NCBI GenBank assembly: GCA_025201705.1
Contig: MU616707.1
Span: forward strand, 1 to 51,801
Reading direction: 5' to 3'
Length of the DNA stretch: 51,801 nucleotides
Source: Dissophora ornata
Lineage: Eukaryota; Mortierellomycota; Mortierellomycetes; Mortierellales; Mortierellaceae
Positions 35,401-48,823 of the stretch are shown here, piece by piece; positions within the stretch are counted from its first letter, which is position 1, and each line of letters starts with the position of its first letter. The notes under the pieces were generated by a model. That model did not search any database. It was not told the DNA's origin and was given only the letters and a program-made list of their open reading frames with translations. Position numbers and translations under genes: made by a program.

Positions 35401-36573
35401 GGACGATCCACATTCTGACGACCGAAATGAAACGCGGGGATGGCATGGTACGTGACCCACCTTCAATTCTTAAAGCTATGTCGAAAAGCCATAACAGCCA
35501 TATTCCGCGTAGTTGACCAGTCCTCTTGTTATTTTTATAGCGTGTCTCTTCGCCCAATTATGTACTCGCCACGCGTCATATCCACAACCTCAGTCGATCA
35601 GGTATGTTTGGGCGCTTTAGCTATGGTCCAGTTTACTACGATATATCCCCAAAACAGAGCTCTATCTGACATGTAAAAAAAATAATTTTTTTTCATTTTC
35701 CTCGCCCTTCTAGATGAACACGTCGACACTATCTGTATGGACATCCCACTTTTCAGTTCTGGGCGCACGATCCAAAAACTCAAACAAAAGATTCAAACCT
35801 TTTGTGAGACCGAAGGTTCGGCTGATTATCACAAGATCGATATCATCCTCAACGCCACCAATAACCATACCAAAGACGGGACTTCGAAGGCCTGCCTTCA
35901 GATCCTCTTCCGTGTATTCCATCGGAATCGGTGGGTTGATACGGATTTTGCTCCTAGAAAACTGAAATCCATCTTGTTTTTGAGAGCCACGTTGAACGAG
36001 TTGGAACAGGAGGATTTGAACGACTTGATCGCGCTGCGCAGAGCACTTGGATATGGAAATCATGCTGGTGGCGGCAATGGCAGTGGTGACGATGGTGGTA
36101 GCAGTGGTAGCAGTGGTGGTGGCGGTGGCGCGGGCCCATCTCAGCAAGTTTTGAATGAAGCTGGGCTCCCCGTAGGCTTTGTGGGTACATCTGGTAACGT
36201 TTTTGATCGGCAACCTGCTCTGGGACCATTGAGCGCTGGCGCTGGGGTGGGTGCCAGTATGACCCGAAACGATCTTATGAGCTCGAGTGAAATGGCTGCA
36301 ATATACCTCGCCCAGGAGGTAGCAATAGTCGCGAGTGCACGGTCGCCTCCTATTCATACCCAACAGAGTGATGGAGCATCATGTCACTCCAATCCCGAAG
36401 TTGCCGGATTCGCTTCACAAGGACACAATCCCTCTCATTCAAATGGCGATAACAATCATGGCGATTTCAGTGACTTGGGTGCCAGACACGTACTCGTTCC
36501 AGAAACCATTCAACTCTCAACCAACGCTGCCAACTTCCAACCTTTCCCCAACGGGTTTCAATTCCAGCGATAA
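32484..36573 (+). CDS. MscS-family mechanosensitive channel with EF-hand-like segment (Msy1 type)
   Basis: Nine exons, 32484-34367, 34460-34631, 34740-34915, 34996-35073, 35168-35171, 35260-35291, 35382-35447, 35541-35601 and 35714-36573, giving 1110 residues in frame. A disordered N-terminus of about 300 residues precedes membrane helices (NTFIVIIFLIPKFILHHVH, YFVIQFLIMAIFKII, SVWLFVVIAFWAVFV, IFWWVYRCLWGLQAMNVLYI). A degenerate EF-hand (MDRVWKLFDPNGREIITRTM) follows. The pore and beta-domain have LDMLFNIVVLLFVIVAFLIA, VFIFVIRPFDVGDRIEFEGA and SPNYVLATRHIHNLSRS. Fungal Msy1/Msy2 relatives sit in ER or cell membranes and limit swelling and Ca2+ rise in hypo-osmotic shock. The C-terminal tail is Gly/Ser-rich. 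Exon 5 is only 4 nt long. The 3' end converges with MED31. Confidence 0.9.
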
Positions 36574-36744
36574 AAAAATGACACCCATAGAAGACCTCTT
36601 CTTGAGAGGACGCATGTTTGTAGTAATATCTAGGAATATCGCTCCTGTAAAACAACTATATATGAAAGTAGACAGCCAAGCAATGGTGTTCAGCCTCTGG
36701 TTCGTATCGTCAGTTGTTTATTGTAGCAATGCAAATTCGCAGTA

Positions 36745-37612
36745 TTATGGTTGAGGCGCTACAGAGCCGTTTAGTGCGCTAGATACTCCGGCCGTGCCTG
36801 ACATTTGTTGAGCTATTTTCGAAATATCGATTGACGCATGTCCTTGCCCCTGTCCTGATGCAGCGGAAGAAGACGGTGGTGTAGGCGTGGGTGCAGTTAT
36901 TGACGACGGTACCGGTTCATTCTTAATCTCGACCATCGATCCGTCGGGCATGATCTCCATTCTGACGACCTTATCCTGATTCCGGAGGTATTGCCAGTGG
37001 TAGTATTGCCGCTCATGAACAAATGTCGCTGTATCCTGTTTTGCAAGATGGTCGCGGAAGGATTTGTGCTGAAGAAGTGTCAGGAAGTGTAAGCAGTGCG
37101 GGTAACTAGAAATAAGAGATGTGGTGGGGTCAGCTATTGTTGGATTCGAGGTAAAAAAAAAAAGCGCCTGCGATAGGTAGTCCTGGAAAGTGACAGCCAT
37201 CGATCGACCTACATGATGTATTTTGCGTATTCTGGCCTCCGGAAGTATTGAAGGTAGTCGAGATAACGAACAAACGCGTCCTGGTTGAAGTACTGCTGTT
37301 GTGCAAGATCTATCAGAAAACAAGCGTTGGTCGATCGAGAAAGCTTTGTTGAGTGCGATGCGCGATGGATCAAGGCCTGTTCCATTGAAGCGCGTTTTGC
37401 GTAGCTCCTTGTACAAGTAAAACAAGTAAAGGACTCGCGGGGGACGTACTGTGCAGGTACCAGGGGTTGGCAAGACACTGCACAAACTCGAGTTCAATCT
37501 GGAACCGCTTCAGTTGCTCGTATTCATCCTCAGTTTTTAATGAGCCAGGTCCTGATGCCTGTGCTGATGCCTGTGCCGGCGTTGATGCTTGTGAGGATCC
37601 TGCTTGGCTCAT
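36745..37612 (-). CDS. MED31: Mediator complex subunit 31 (Soh1)
   Basis: Three exons, 37612-37450, 37309-37213 and 37105-36745, giving 206 residues. The conserved MED31 domain is residues about 31-125: RFQIELEFVQCLANPWYLHN, then LAQQQYFNQDAFVRYLDYLQ, YFRRPEYAKYIIYPHCLHFL and HERQYYHWQYLRN. The fold is assembled across both introns. MED31 is a small, highly conserved subunit of the Mediator middle module that links activators to RNA polymerase II. The Ser/Ala/Gln-rich N-terminus and the Pro/Ser-rich C-terminal tail (with DISKIAQQMSG) go beyond the core. The stop is 171 bp from the channel gene's stop, convergent. The start is divergent from PARG. Confidence 0.95.
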
Positions 37613-37998
37613 GGTCCTGGTCTCTGTGATGTTGCTGATGATGTCGATTTGCCCGTTCCTTCTTCCTTTTTTATTATCCTAAACAGTCACCGCCACCACC
37701 ATTCATTTGATTGTATCTTTGGTTGGTGGCGGCGATGCCCCAAAGGAGAACCGATGGCAAAATGAGGCAATGAACCAAAAAGTCAATCATCATTCCTCTC
37801 TTCCCTCCTCCATCTTTCCGTTCTTCCAGCCTTTTTCTCCATAAAAAAAAAAAATGACAGGTGGTGCATACTTCGAAACAGGAAAGCACCACATCCTCTG
37901 CAAAGCAAGTGCAACCAGGTCGGCGTCGCGTCCAAATTTTTCCTCTTTTGTTATTCATGAGTTCTAACTGCGGCGCTCTCTCTCTCTCCAAATCTTAG
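37613..37998. promoter_or_regulatory. Divergent region MED31 / PARG, contains undefined PARG 5' end
   Basis: The first in-frame stop before the PARG core is at 37996-37998, within a TTAG acceptor. The true PARG start exon must therefore lie here. Candidate ATGs at 37854 and 37957 do not splice cleanly in frame to 37999 by eye. Confidence 0.4.
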
Positions 37999-40851
37999 AT
38001 CCCAGGACTCGACCCAATTGAGTTCCCATATCCAAAAGAATTTCAGGATAGCTGGGATAACGATCATGTCCGTCTCCCATGCTCCGAAAAACCCTCTTCG
38101 TCATCATCATCATCATCATCATCGGCTTCCTCAAGATGGTCCGAGATCGTGCAAGGCCTGACAACGCCAATCAATAACTCTGAGCAATTGTCTGAGATCA
38201 TGGCGCGTTGGAACGGAGGCGACTATTGTCAGTGGAACGCCGAGGTCCTCAAACTCTTCATCGACCAAAAGGCAAACCGAACCATGCACCATGCCCGTAG
38301 AAGAAAAGGAGGACTTGGGCGTACAACGGGAGGACTGAGCGATGCAGAGAATTCGGGCCTACAGGGAAGCGGAGAAGAAGAACTGGATAGTGACATAGAC
38401 GAGGACGCACTCTTGGATGAAACATCCGCACGATTTAAAGCAATGGGTAGTGGCGACGATGATGTTGAGGTGGATGAGGCTGACTTTCTGAACAACGAGG
38501 AACGGGAACGATTCTTCAAGGTCATCTTACCAAACATGCAAGAGCTTGCCCTGCGGTTACCAGAGCTCGTCAAAAAACCTATCCCATTCTTGAAGCAACA
38601 ACAAGATTCCGCCATTACTCTCAGTCAAGAGCAGGTAAATTGCCAAGAAAATATAGATTGCAATGTTGATCATCCACAAGAAGGGATCACTTTCATGGTC
38701 AGAGGCAGGAATCTTCTACTAATCTATCTTGTGCCCATCTATTGCAATCAAATTAGATTGCATGTCTTCTAGCAAATGCGTTCTTTAACACCTTCCCTAA
38801 CCGAAATTCGTCCGCTCGTCGCCCCAATAAAAGCAACGACGATGACGATGTGAAGTCAAAGAAGCGGCAGCATCCAGGTTCGGAAAGTGGGCACATGGAT
38901 GGAGAGGCTGGAGGAAGGACTATAGGTAAATCTCCCAAAGATATCCACGGAGCTGCAAGTAGACTGAAATCAAAAGTCGAACACTTAAGAGACCCTCTCA
39001 GAAATGCAAATGGTCAGCTGTCATTGTTCGCGTACTTTGGAAAAAAGGATCCCAAAAACTCCATTGGAGCTACACCATCAAGTGCAGCAAAGAATGAAAC
39101 GTTAGGATCACGTATCACTTCCCCCATTGATGTCGACAAGAGACAGAAGAGCAGCGATAACAGCAAGAAGGAAGACAAAGAAAAGGAGATGGAGAAACAA
39201 ATGCAACAGGTCAAGGATGATTTCGCTCGATACCCATCCATCAATTTCTGGACCCTTTTCCATTCTGAGGATTTAAGAGCGCCAGCCTATTGCACACCAC
39301 CGATCGCCGCCAAACTACGATGTATCCTCCATTATTTCGACCGCGTAACAACAAAGAGTAAGGTTAAAAAAATGTGCCTCGTATTCATTTATTTCTGCAC
39401 AGAAGGTACTATATACACGCAGCTAATACTCTGGTTAACATTACAACTTTAGTGCCGCAAGGGGCCGTGACCTACCACCGCCAAGTATTACAAACACCGA
39501 TCTCATTAGAACAGGATGAAAGGATCAGCAAGGAGGAATTCTGCTATGTGAAAGTGCGGGTCGACGTCGATAGTCCACTCGAGGACGAGGCACCACCAGG
39601 AGCGTTGCAGCTGGATTTCGCGAACAAGGTCATTGGAGGAGGCGTACTCGGCCATGGCGCAGTCCAGGAAGAGATCCGGTTTGCGATCTGCCCCGAGTTG
39701 ATCATCTCGCGGTTGTTCACGCAAAACCTGCAGGAGAACGAGACTGTGTTGATCAAGGGTGCAGAGCGATACTCAAGCTACAATGGGTATGGATATACAT
39801 TTACGTGGCACTCGGATTTTATTGACGAGACTCCCAGGTAAGGAAAAAAAAAAAAAAAAGGAATAACTCCCACTTTACCTACCTCATTTTTTTAATTTTA
39901 TATTTTATCTTATTATTTGTTGCATGAAGAGATCACCTAGGCCGTCGAAAGACCGAGATCTGTGCGATTGACGCCTTGCCATTTGGATCCAAAGATCAAC
40001 GTCTCAGCCAGTTCTCAAAGAGAAATGTGCTTCGCGAACTGAACAAGGCCATTGTTGGATTCAGACGATCGCCCATCACGTGTTCTGAGTGGGGACTTTG
40101 TCGAGCCGAAAGACCAAACACGGATGTGCCAGCTGTTGCCACCGGTAAGGTTTATTTGGTTTTGATACGGTGGGAGGGTTCTTTACCAAAGGTGAAGAAG
40201 AAAGAAAAAAAAAAGGTATCGCCAATATGGAAAATTTTAACAAATTTTATTTCTGTGAATTTTTTTTCTTTGTATTTAGGCAACTGGGGATGCGGCGCGT
40301 TTGGTGGCCATCTACATCTAAAGTTTCTGATTCAATTGTTGGCTGCTTCTGTATGCGGCGGATATTCTTTTGAAGACCAAAGTGATGGCCTCCCACTAGG
40401 AAGAGATATCGTCTACTACTCGTACGGTTTAGATGACCTCGGTAGAGAGATTGATACCTTCATGTCACATCTTCATGCCCGACAGGATTTATTTGAGCCT
40501 TGTAAGATATTTTTTTTTTTTTTTTTGGAGAAAAAGTCCCCTCCCCCCCATGTGGATGAATCAACAACATCGTGATATTGATGACTAAAATGTATGCACT
40601 GAACTTCCCTCCTCTTTTCTCTATTACATCTTATTATTTTTTTGTATGCAGCCGTGATATTAGAATGCATTCAACAATACCCGATCAAGTCCAGTGGTAG
40701 TGGCAACAAGATTGTTGGCTTGCCACAGAAAAGTCTACTCGACTATGTTGGCACCGCTTTAGGGTTTCCGATCACTGATTCTTCTTCTTCTTCTCCTTCT
40801 TCGTCCTCTGCTTACGCGACATTTTCTTTCACGGCCTCACTGAGCGATTGA
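37999..40851 (+). CDS. PARG: Poly(ADP-ribose) glycohydrolase (start exon not resolved)
   Basis: Six exons are readable, 37999-38634, 38757-39357, 39453-39837, 39930-40144, 40280-40501 and 40652-40851, joined in frame to 752 residues. The first exon begins at an acceptor, so the ATG is upstream and unresolved. The accessory domain has DHVRLPCSEK and IACLLANAFFNTFPNRN. An insert of about 140 residues follows, with Lys/Glu-rich tracts and QLSLFAYF at 39015-39038. The catalytic macrodomain has the PARG signature GGGVLGHGAVQEE (GGG at 39635-39643, QEE at 39664-39672), ELIISRLFTQNL, ICAIDALPF and TGNWGCGAFGG. The enzyme cleaves ribose-ribose bonds of poly(ADP-ribose) after DNA damage; the second QEE Glu is catalytic. 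Ser-rich low complexity occurs near both ends. Yeasts lack PARG, while many early-diverging fungi keep the PAR system. Confidence 0.92.
38100..38124 (+). repeat. (TCA)n microsatellite coding for poly-Ser in PARG
   Basis: About eight TCA/ATC units. In the PARG frame this encodes a Ser tract directly after LPCSEKP. The length probably varies between strains. Confidence 0.85.
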
Positions 40852-41256
<405 letters not shown>

Positions 41257-44200
41257 TTAGAGATAATCCAGACCCCAGACTTCTTTCGGTGTCTGGAACT
41301 GCTGCTGCTGCTGTTGCTGCTGCTGTTGGTCTGAAGCAGCCACAACTCCGGATGACTGAGTATTGCTCTCCGATTTCTCAAAATCATTCATCACACGCAT
41401 TTCTTCGTTATCCAACTCCTGAGCTGACGCCTGTACAGATCCCACCATCATCAAATCATGAGTCGAAATGAATGCTAGAAAAAACAGAAATAGTAACCAA
41501 CAGGCAAGGTTAGAAAAACGTCGCCAATAAACTCGGGCGTTGGTGTTGTTACGCAGAAGGGGGGGGGGAAAAGTATATAGTGACTTACATCGCCATTCGG
41601 ATCGCAGGTCGTGGATCATGAGATTAGCCCGTTCCGGATCGATCGGTTCACCTCTCTCAAGAGCCCTCTGATCAGCTTCACTCAAGAATGATAACAAAGA
41701 ACGAACACTCGTCGCCGAGGCCGTAACAGCCAATGCCCCGGCCGCAGTAGTAGTAGGCGAGCCAGGTGAGGTGGCGGATTGTGAGTGCTCAATCGTTGGG
41801 ATTTGTTGAACAGAAGCGCCACCAAGTCCACCAACACCAACACCTGAGCCAAAAGATCCCTCAGGTCTATGCCTGGACGACGACAATGACGAGGACGACA
41901 CTGCTGATACCGCATTAACATCCGTCAATGCGACAATTTGTCTAACATCCCTGTAATACCTCACGAATCTCTGTCTCAGCATCATCCTCAACAAGATACT
42001 CTTGACATTCATCACATTCACCTGTGCATGCAACCTATCCATCTTTTGTCGGTGTCGGAGCATATCTCGGATCGACAAACATTGATCGTCCTCAATCAAC
42101 TTGTAATGCGCCAAGATCGTCAGCATCTTCTGGAACGAAATTCCACGTGGAGCCTCGATCTTCTCGTCTCCAACTTCGCCCATCTCATAATCTCCACTCG
42201 TAGAAGGTCCCACACCAGAGCCATTATTGACACCGTGATGACTGCCACCGGATAAGGACCTCAAGTGTTGAAAGAGCCTTCCTCGTCGACGAGGCTCTCT
42301 TCCAGGAATAGGCTCCATAGACATGACGGCTTCCGCATACAGAAAGTTATACACCTTTCGTCTCCGTCTGACCTCGGCCTGATCAATATTGGCCATTGCA
42401 GAGTTGAACGCTGCCAAATTGTAGTCCTCTAGACTGGTCGGGGGTGACAATGGTGTCCGAGGAGCATTAATACCACCGTTGCCGCTGCTTGTGCTCTTTT
42501 CCTTCTGTGCGTCGTCCATATTAAATGTCGATCGGCGATTGGTCTCGTTTAGCATCAAGATCCTGCGCTTTGTATCCGTGCCAGTAGCAGCTTTCTTCTC
42601 TAGCTCACGGGCAGACAGTTGGACAGAGCTAGGCTTTGGAGTCTCGAGCTTTGATTTCAGTTTGGCGAGCGAGTGCTCCTCGTTGTAGATGCGCATATTG
42701 AACACGCCTCTCAGTTTCTATTAGAGCGAACAAAAGAATAAATAATAGTCGAAAAAAGCGTTAACAACGTGCAGTGGCAATATAAACGAGGGAGAACACC
42801 CCCCTCTCCCTCCCCTTTAAGAAAATGTCGCTTACCATCAGGAACCGGGTAAGATCCTTCTCTTCAATATAGCCAGTGCGTCCTGTATCGATCTCTGCCC
42901 AAATACGCTTGAAGCCTCGAATCTCCTCACGATTGATCAACGAGAAACCTGGCGCGATCTGGTACACGTACGAAAAGTTGTGCATCACCACCACAATAAA
43001 CATGTTTGTAAAGATATACATCGAGATGATGTTGAACATGATGAATAGCGAATAAGCCCACGCAGTCGATCCACAGTCCGAAAGTAGGTAGTTGTTCGGC
43101 TCATTCACACAATTTGGTTTCTCCACTGCAAAGTCGTGCATGAGATCATTCCAACCTTCTCCTGTAGACATTCTGGCCATCATCAACAGAGAGGTACCAA
43201 TATTCCTAAAGTTGACATGGTCTCCTCCATTGGGTCCGTAGGAAGTCAATCCAAAAATCTCCACAAACATGATTCCAAACACTGCAAACACCACAAGCCA
43301 TACTCCCAACAGACTCGCGATGGACCCAATACTGGCAGCCATGGTCATAAAGAGTTGGTTGAGACTGTCTATCCGAGGTACGATTCGGAACAGAATCGCG
43401 GTCAGGAGTAACTTTTGCGTCTGAATCAAAGGTTGCCATGAAGATCCACCGATACGTGCGACCGTGATGATCAAGGCCATGATCGACACCGTCGCATTGT
43501 AAATGTTCCACCAACTCTTCCGGTACGCGTGCCAGCCCAGTCCGAAAATCTTGACGAAAATCTCCACCATGTAAAACATCAACAGAGCTAGGAACACATA
43601 GTTCTTCACCCCTTCCCAGTCTCCCGAGTTGACATGCTCCGTTGCAAGTAGAATACCATTCAAGACCGTAATAACCGTGAGCAACCTAACGAACCAACCC
43701 CTCTTGGGGGATGCAATACGGTAGCACATAGCGCGAATAGGGTTGGCAGGCGGAGACATGTAGGCTTTGCTCATTTTGATGCCTCCCAAGAGTTTCTTCA
43801 GATCCATCCATCGTCGTTGGTTCGCCGTCATGAACGCTGTTCCTGTTCGCTTCGTATAGTTTTCGATGACGATCGCAACAAACAATGAGGTGACAAAGAT
43901 TCCTCCCGCCAAGTTGAACAGAACAAAGAAGATGCCATTGTAGCGGGATGCATCCGTGTTTGACTGCAATCCAAGTCCAACAATATTGCGAGCTGTTTCC
44001 ATAACTCCGATCCACCCTTCCTGTGACACAATTTCGAATAGGATCAAGAATGATGCGCCAAAGTTGTCAAAGCTGTAGACATGAGGGTTGGCCCAAACGC
44101 GTGGCATGACAAGTTGGTTGTCCGGGTCCATAAACGTTCCCGTGCAGTCGCCGATCGATTGTATGCTGTTGCTGCCATCGTTGCAGGAGAAAAACAGACC

Positions 44201-47200
44201 CGAGAATAGGCGCATACCATAGATCGCAAACGGTACCAGCAGCGCCATGCACAACATCGTGGCGTCAAAGAGCTGCGGAAACCCTGCGACCAAGACAGCG
44301 TGGAAGGTACCCTTGATATAAGCAGACTGATTAACCAGACGCAAGGCTCTCAGCGCCTTCAAGGACCGGAAGAAACGCGACGATCCCTGCGAGTTTGTAA
44401 GGTTTGCAATAAGAGGGGCATACAACGAGAGGAGGACCAAGAAATCGATCTGGTTCCATAGTGTCTTTAGGTATGCATCTGGAGTCAGGATAAAGCCATC
44501 GGCGATGACTCGAATCAAAAATTCGACAGTAAAGATGGCCGGGAATACCAAGTCCGAGATGCGGATTAGGATCGACCGGCCATCTGGGTTCAGCATATAC
44601 TGGTGGAGGCGCCAAGCGGGCGTTGTGATGGCTGCGACGATTACGCATGCGATAATTGCCAACGTGATGAACATATTGAAAGGTCGACTCAACATAGGAT
44701 TCTCAGGATCGCCTTCGACGCGGTATCCAAGACCTGGATTGACGAAGCGCTGCAAGTACCTCCTGAACCGGTTTTCAGGACCAAATATCAGCAGTGATCG
44801 GTGGCGGAAAGCTTCCAAGGAAAAGAACCGCCGGGATTTTGTCGTAGTCTCGTTCACGCTTTGAATGTCTTCATATCCAGGTTCCGGCGCAGCATATAAC
44901 TTCCTGAAATGCTCTGTATCATCAACGTCGTCTCCATCTGCAGGGCCATAACGCGGAGCAAAAAAATGGTCCGAATACTGGCTAGATACACGACGGCGTT
45001 GTTTCTTACTGAGTTCTTTCAACGGGTCCTTTTCAACACCATGGAAAAGCGCAAAGTCGCGCAGGAGGAACTCGCGCGCCAACCCCTTGCGCTTACTGTG
45101 CAACCATCCCGATTGCATGATATCGACACCAATTGATTTCGGATACGGCTTGAGATACTGTTGCAGGTAGATCTTGTACTTTCTCTCTTGTTCCTTGGAG
45201 TAACCCGACTTTTCGGCAAAATCCTGAATTTGTTGTGCATGCTTTGCGATTTCAGCTTCTCCATCGAAATTCTCCATAATGATGGCAATCAACATATTCA
45301 CCAAGACAACTAACGTGGATGGGCGTAAACAGTCGGGTTAGATTACTGAGTAATGGTATATCGAGATCACATTCACCATCATACAGTTTTGTGTACACGT
45401 ACAGTTTGCAAAGCTGTAAAAGGCAATGACAAAGACGGTGGCGACGACCACTTGTCCCCATGGAATCTCTGCAGTCATTACATTATACAGGATATCTGTC
45501 CAGTTCTCTCCAGAGAAAAGCTACAGTAACGAACGAATGGGAGCATGTTAATATATTATATTTCTATACCATCTGGAAGGTTATTCTCCTTCTTGCCTCA
45601 ACGTACCTGATACATGGCAAGATAGCTGACGTAAAAGTCCGAAAAGTTCATATTAGTCGTGGTAGGATCAACGACCTCTCGGAACAAAATTCCTGCCATG
45701 ACTGACACGACCACCAGGAACAGTGCGATGAATAACACCAAGTTCAGCAGACCAACCCAACTACCAACGACTCGTTGCTATTAAATACACGCATGATAAG
45801 ATTGTCAAACATTTCCATCCGCAATTATGACAACGACAACATCAAAGCAAGGAAAATACAACTGTGCATCTTACAATAAGGGATCTCAGTCGCTCGACGT
45901 AGATGATAGGCCTGTATACTCTCACCACCTGAAACACTGTTAGGTAGACATATACATGGCTGTTGTGGATCGGCGGGATCTGGATGATCAGGGTCACGAC
46001 AGCCAGAAACAGATCTACCAGGTTCTTTTTACTCTGGAAGAACTCCTGGGGTTTCGGAAGGCAGACCAAAAAGCGCAGAGCAATGTCAACACCAAATGCG
46101 ACGGAGAACCAGAATTCGACTCGGTCTAGCGTGAAGCACGAAGGGCACCAACTGATTGTTAGAACCATGACCACATTACATATTCCCTGCTGGAATTCCC
46201 CCCTCCCCGACGGTCTCCATACCATATTTCTGAACTACGTCTGGTTGTGAGTTGAATCGCGGCATGCTCTGGAAAACAAGGTCCGCAACGACTGCAATCA
46301 CCCAAAAGAGCTCCAAGTTATCCACCCATTGCTTTCGGTTATTAGAGGTATTGTTGGGGTTAAAGGTGAAATTATTGATACTGTCGTTCAGAATTTCGGG
46401 TTTGCTAAAAGATTTAATGCAATGTGAAGCAGGTTAGCACTGGACACATCCACAAATGTGTTGCAATTCCCAAATACAAAACACAACCCCATGAGACTCA
46501 CATTTCAGTGGCGTCCGACTTGAACGCAGAGTTGTTGCCAGAGTCGTCTCGGATCTTGGCAAACATCTCATTGATGACGGCCACGAACAAGTTCAGGATC
46601 CAAAAGTTCATAACAAGGACCACTATCACAAAGTAGATGGACGACCAACTGTATTCTGCGTCCATGATCCTGTACATCATATCTGTCCATGTTTGACTTG
46701 TCATCAACACGTAAACTGGGACCATGGCGGAATAAATTACGTCGAAAGAAACAGCACCGTCGAAATTCACTCCAGTGTCCTAGGGGCATCCCGTCAAAAA
46801 GTAAAAGACAATCATCTCAAAGATAAGTAGATGGGTCATGTGATATAAATCACAACACTGAACAACTGTAATATTTACCAGGCAAATGTAGGCTGCAGAA
46901 CAGATATGTCCTTTTGGGCTTGTTGGGCTATTGATCCCGTCGATAGTGATATAAGACGATTTCCCACTTGGGTCTGATATGTTATAATGTCCTCCACAGA
47001 ACTGGTCCAATAAAACCTCCGTGTTATTTGTTCCGAGTACACAGTGCCGTGACAGAGATCCTTTGAATGCCTGAACTCCAATGATGCTAGAGAGGTACCA
47101 AAGAGAAGCTTGGTTATGTAACAGATCAATCGTTGCTGATTGTAAACTTTTTTTTGTAAATGTCGGGGGTGGATGTACCTGAAAATGAAAAAGAAGAACG

Positions 47201-48823
47201 CGATGAACAACGCAATGTTGACCAGCAGTGGCGCACTCTTCTTCAAAGACTGCAAGATGGTCGAGGATCCAGACGTGATATTCAGTAAGCGAAGTGTTCG
47301 CATGGCGGCGATCGTTTTGAAGAAATAAATGTGCTGGACACCAAGCATCATAAGGATAAAGTCGATCCAGTAGCATGACACAGCAAGCATGTCGATTCGA
47401 TTGAACGTATGCCTGAGGAACGGGATCTGGGCTTTTACAGCTATGAACTGTGGTCTGTACTCAACCAACTGATCCATATATGTGGGAAGGAGCTGCGAAA
47501 CGTACGTCTGTCTACCGACAGCAAAGTCGATGATCGTGGTCGCTCGACCCGTTGTTGCATTATGTACAGGGATTGTCTGCTCCGTTTGTCTGAATGTGGC
47601 GGATGGTAGCATTGTTGGATTTGTCTTTCGCAGGATGGTGGGGTTGGTGTCGTGTAAGTTGTCAGTTCTCTGCTTCTTCCCAAAGGCCTTGCGAATCTTG
47701 TCTCCATCCTCGGCATATAGAACCAATCCAGAATCGATTACCCTTAAACTGATCTCGATGCTAACGCGCAAAATATCAATCCACTCGTTAGCTACGGCGG
47801 ACTCTTCTCTTTCGTTCACTTATTCAATGCTCCCTCCACAAAAGCATTCGAGGCATCTTACGTATAAAGGACAAAGATTGCTAAAAGCCCATAGTCGGTC
47901 CAATGTGCGCCCCAGACGGTGTCGTTTCCTGCGGGTGAGGAGATCATTACGACCAGAAACACCAAGTTCAGGACCAATAAGAAAAGCAAGAAGAGCTCGA
48001 TCCATCTATGGTCAGAATATAGAGTTTATAAAAATATTAGTTGTAATGGTCTTTCAAATGCTCGATCCATGACAGGTTCATGGGATCGCAGATAGACCTA
48101 CGCTTGGTTCAGAAAATGGCTGATTGTTTGACGGAATTGACTATCGGGGCCAAAGATGAAGAGCGACTTTCCCTGTAGCACCGGGTCGGCTGGCAAATGC
48201 TGGTCATAGATCATTTCTGGATTGAGTGAGGGCGACGACCTCGATATCCTGGCAGGATCTTGAGATTCTTCTGCGGGAGAAACGAGGCTCGCTCGAGCCT
48301 CCCTCTCTTGCTCTGACTCTTCCATGGACCGTCTCGAGTAAGCAGACGAGAGAGGTCGACTCTGCGAAGATCCCGAGATATTCATGACTCTGGTCGAGGC
48401 TCTGCCAAGGACCTGCTTCATCGAGGCTAGGTGAGAACTTGCCGTGGATGGCTTTGAGGACTTTGCGTGCCCAGAGGACTCGCCACTGACCATTGAGGGG
48501 TTGTTGTGAAAGCCTCGGTGGCGCCGTGGAGTCGTCGCGTCTGGTACATGGAGGTGGGTATTGAAGACAGGATCGCCGCCGGTGATAAGATCCTCCTGAG
48601 ATTCCCCGCGTGGCCGTTGCGAAGGGCGACCGGTGGCCAGACCTGTGCGATCGTTGAACTGGGCTAATTCGAATTCGTCCATGGCCGACTGATCGGACTC
48701 TCTCCTAGCCAGACTGGACCAGGCCGACCCTGCGGCGGCGTCAGGCGAGAGTCCTGAGGGGTCGTTGCTGTTCTCCTGGTTTTCATTCCTCAGGGACTCG
48801 TACCTCGGGCCGCCTAGATTCAT
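41257..48823 (-). CDS. CCH1: Four-domain voltage-gated-type calcium channel (Cch1-like)
   Basis: A multi-exon gene. The start is ATG 48823. The last exons are about 45304-42836, 42717-41589 and 41474-41257; the upstream exons lie within 48823-48098, 48005-47880, 47819-46875, 46770-46498 and two or more small exons at 46225-45400. The order is a disordered N-terminus and then four six-helix repeats. Pore filters read TSQTW (I, 46693), SGENW (II, about 45505), SQEGW (III, about 44020) and TGEGW (IV, about 43155), that is Q/E/E/E. The S4 of repeat III is RFFRSLKALRALRLVNQ. An EF-hand-like helix (EEIRGFKRIWAEIDTGRTGY) follows repeat IV, as in Cav and NALCN channels. A 10-Gln tract lies near the C-terminus. 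Cch1 with Mid1 forms the fungal high-affinity Ca2+ influx channel for stress and mating responses. Mid1 is not in this window. Exon limits in repeats I and II are approximate. Confidence 0.9.
41299..41328 (-). repeat. CAG/CAA repeat coding for 10 Gln in Cch1
   Basis: Read on the minus strand as CAA-CAG(3)-CAA-CAG(5). It encodes a Gln10 tract just before FQTPKEVWGLDYL at the C-terminus. It is likely length-polymorphic. Confidence 0.9.
41475..41588 (-). other. Stop-free, in-frame 114-nt intron in Cch1
   Basis: The donor GTAAGT and acceptor TTTTTTCTAG are both strong, and the length is a multiple of three (38 codons) without a stop. If retained, it inserts a hydrophobic segment (LACWLLFLFFLAFIS) into the cytosolic C-terminal tail. 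Splicing joins W-R to S-F-I-S-T-H. Confidence 0.6.

Noticed and set aside
38040..38170. Frame with a run of eight His near the PARG 5' end
   Set aside because: It is the (TCA)n microsatellite read in another frame; the PARG frame reads Ser there.
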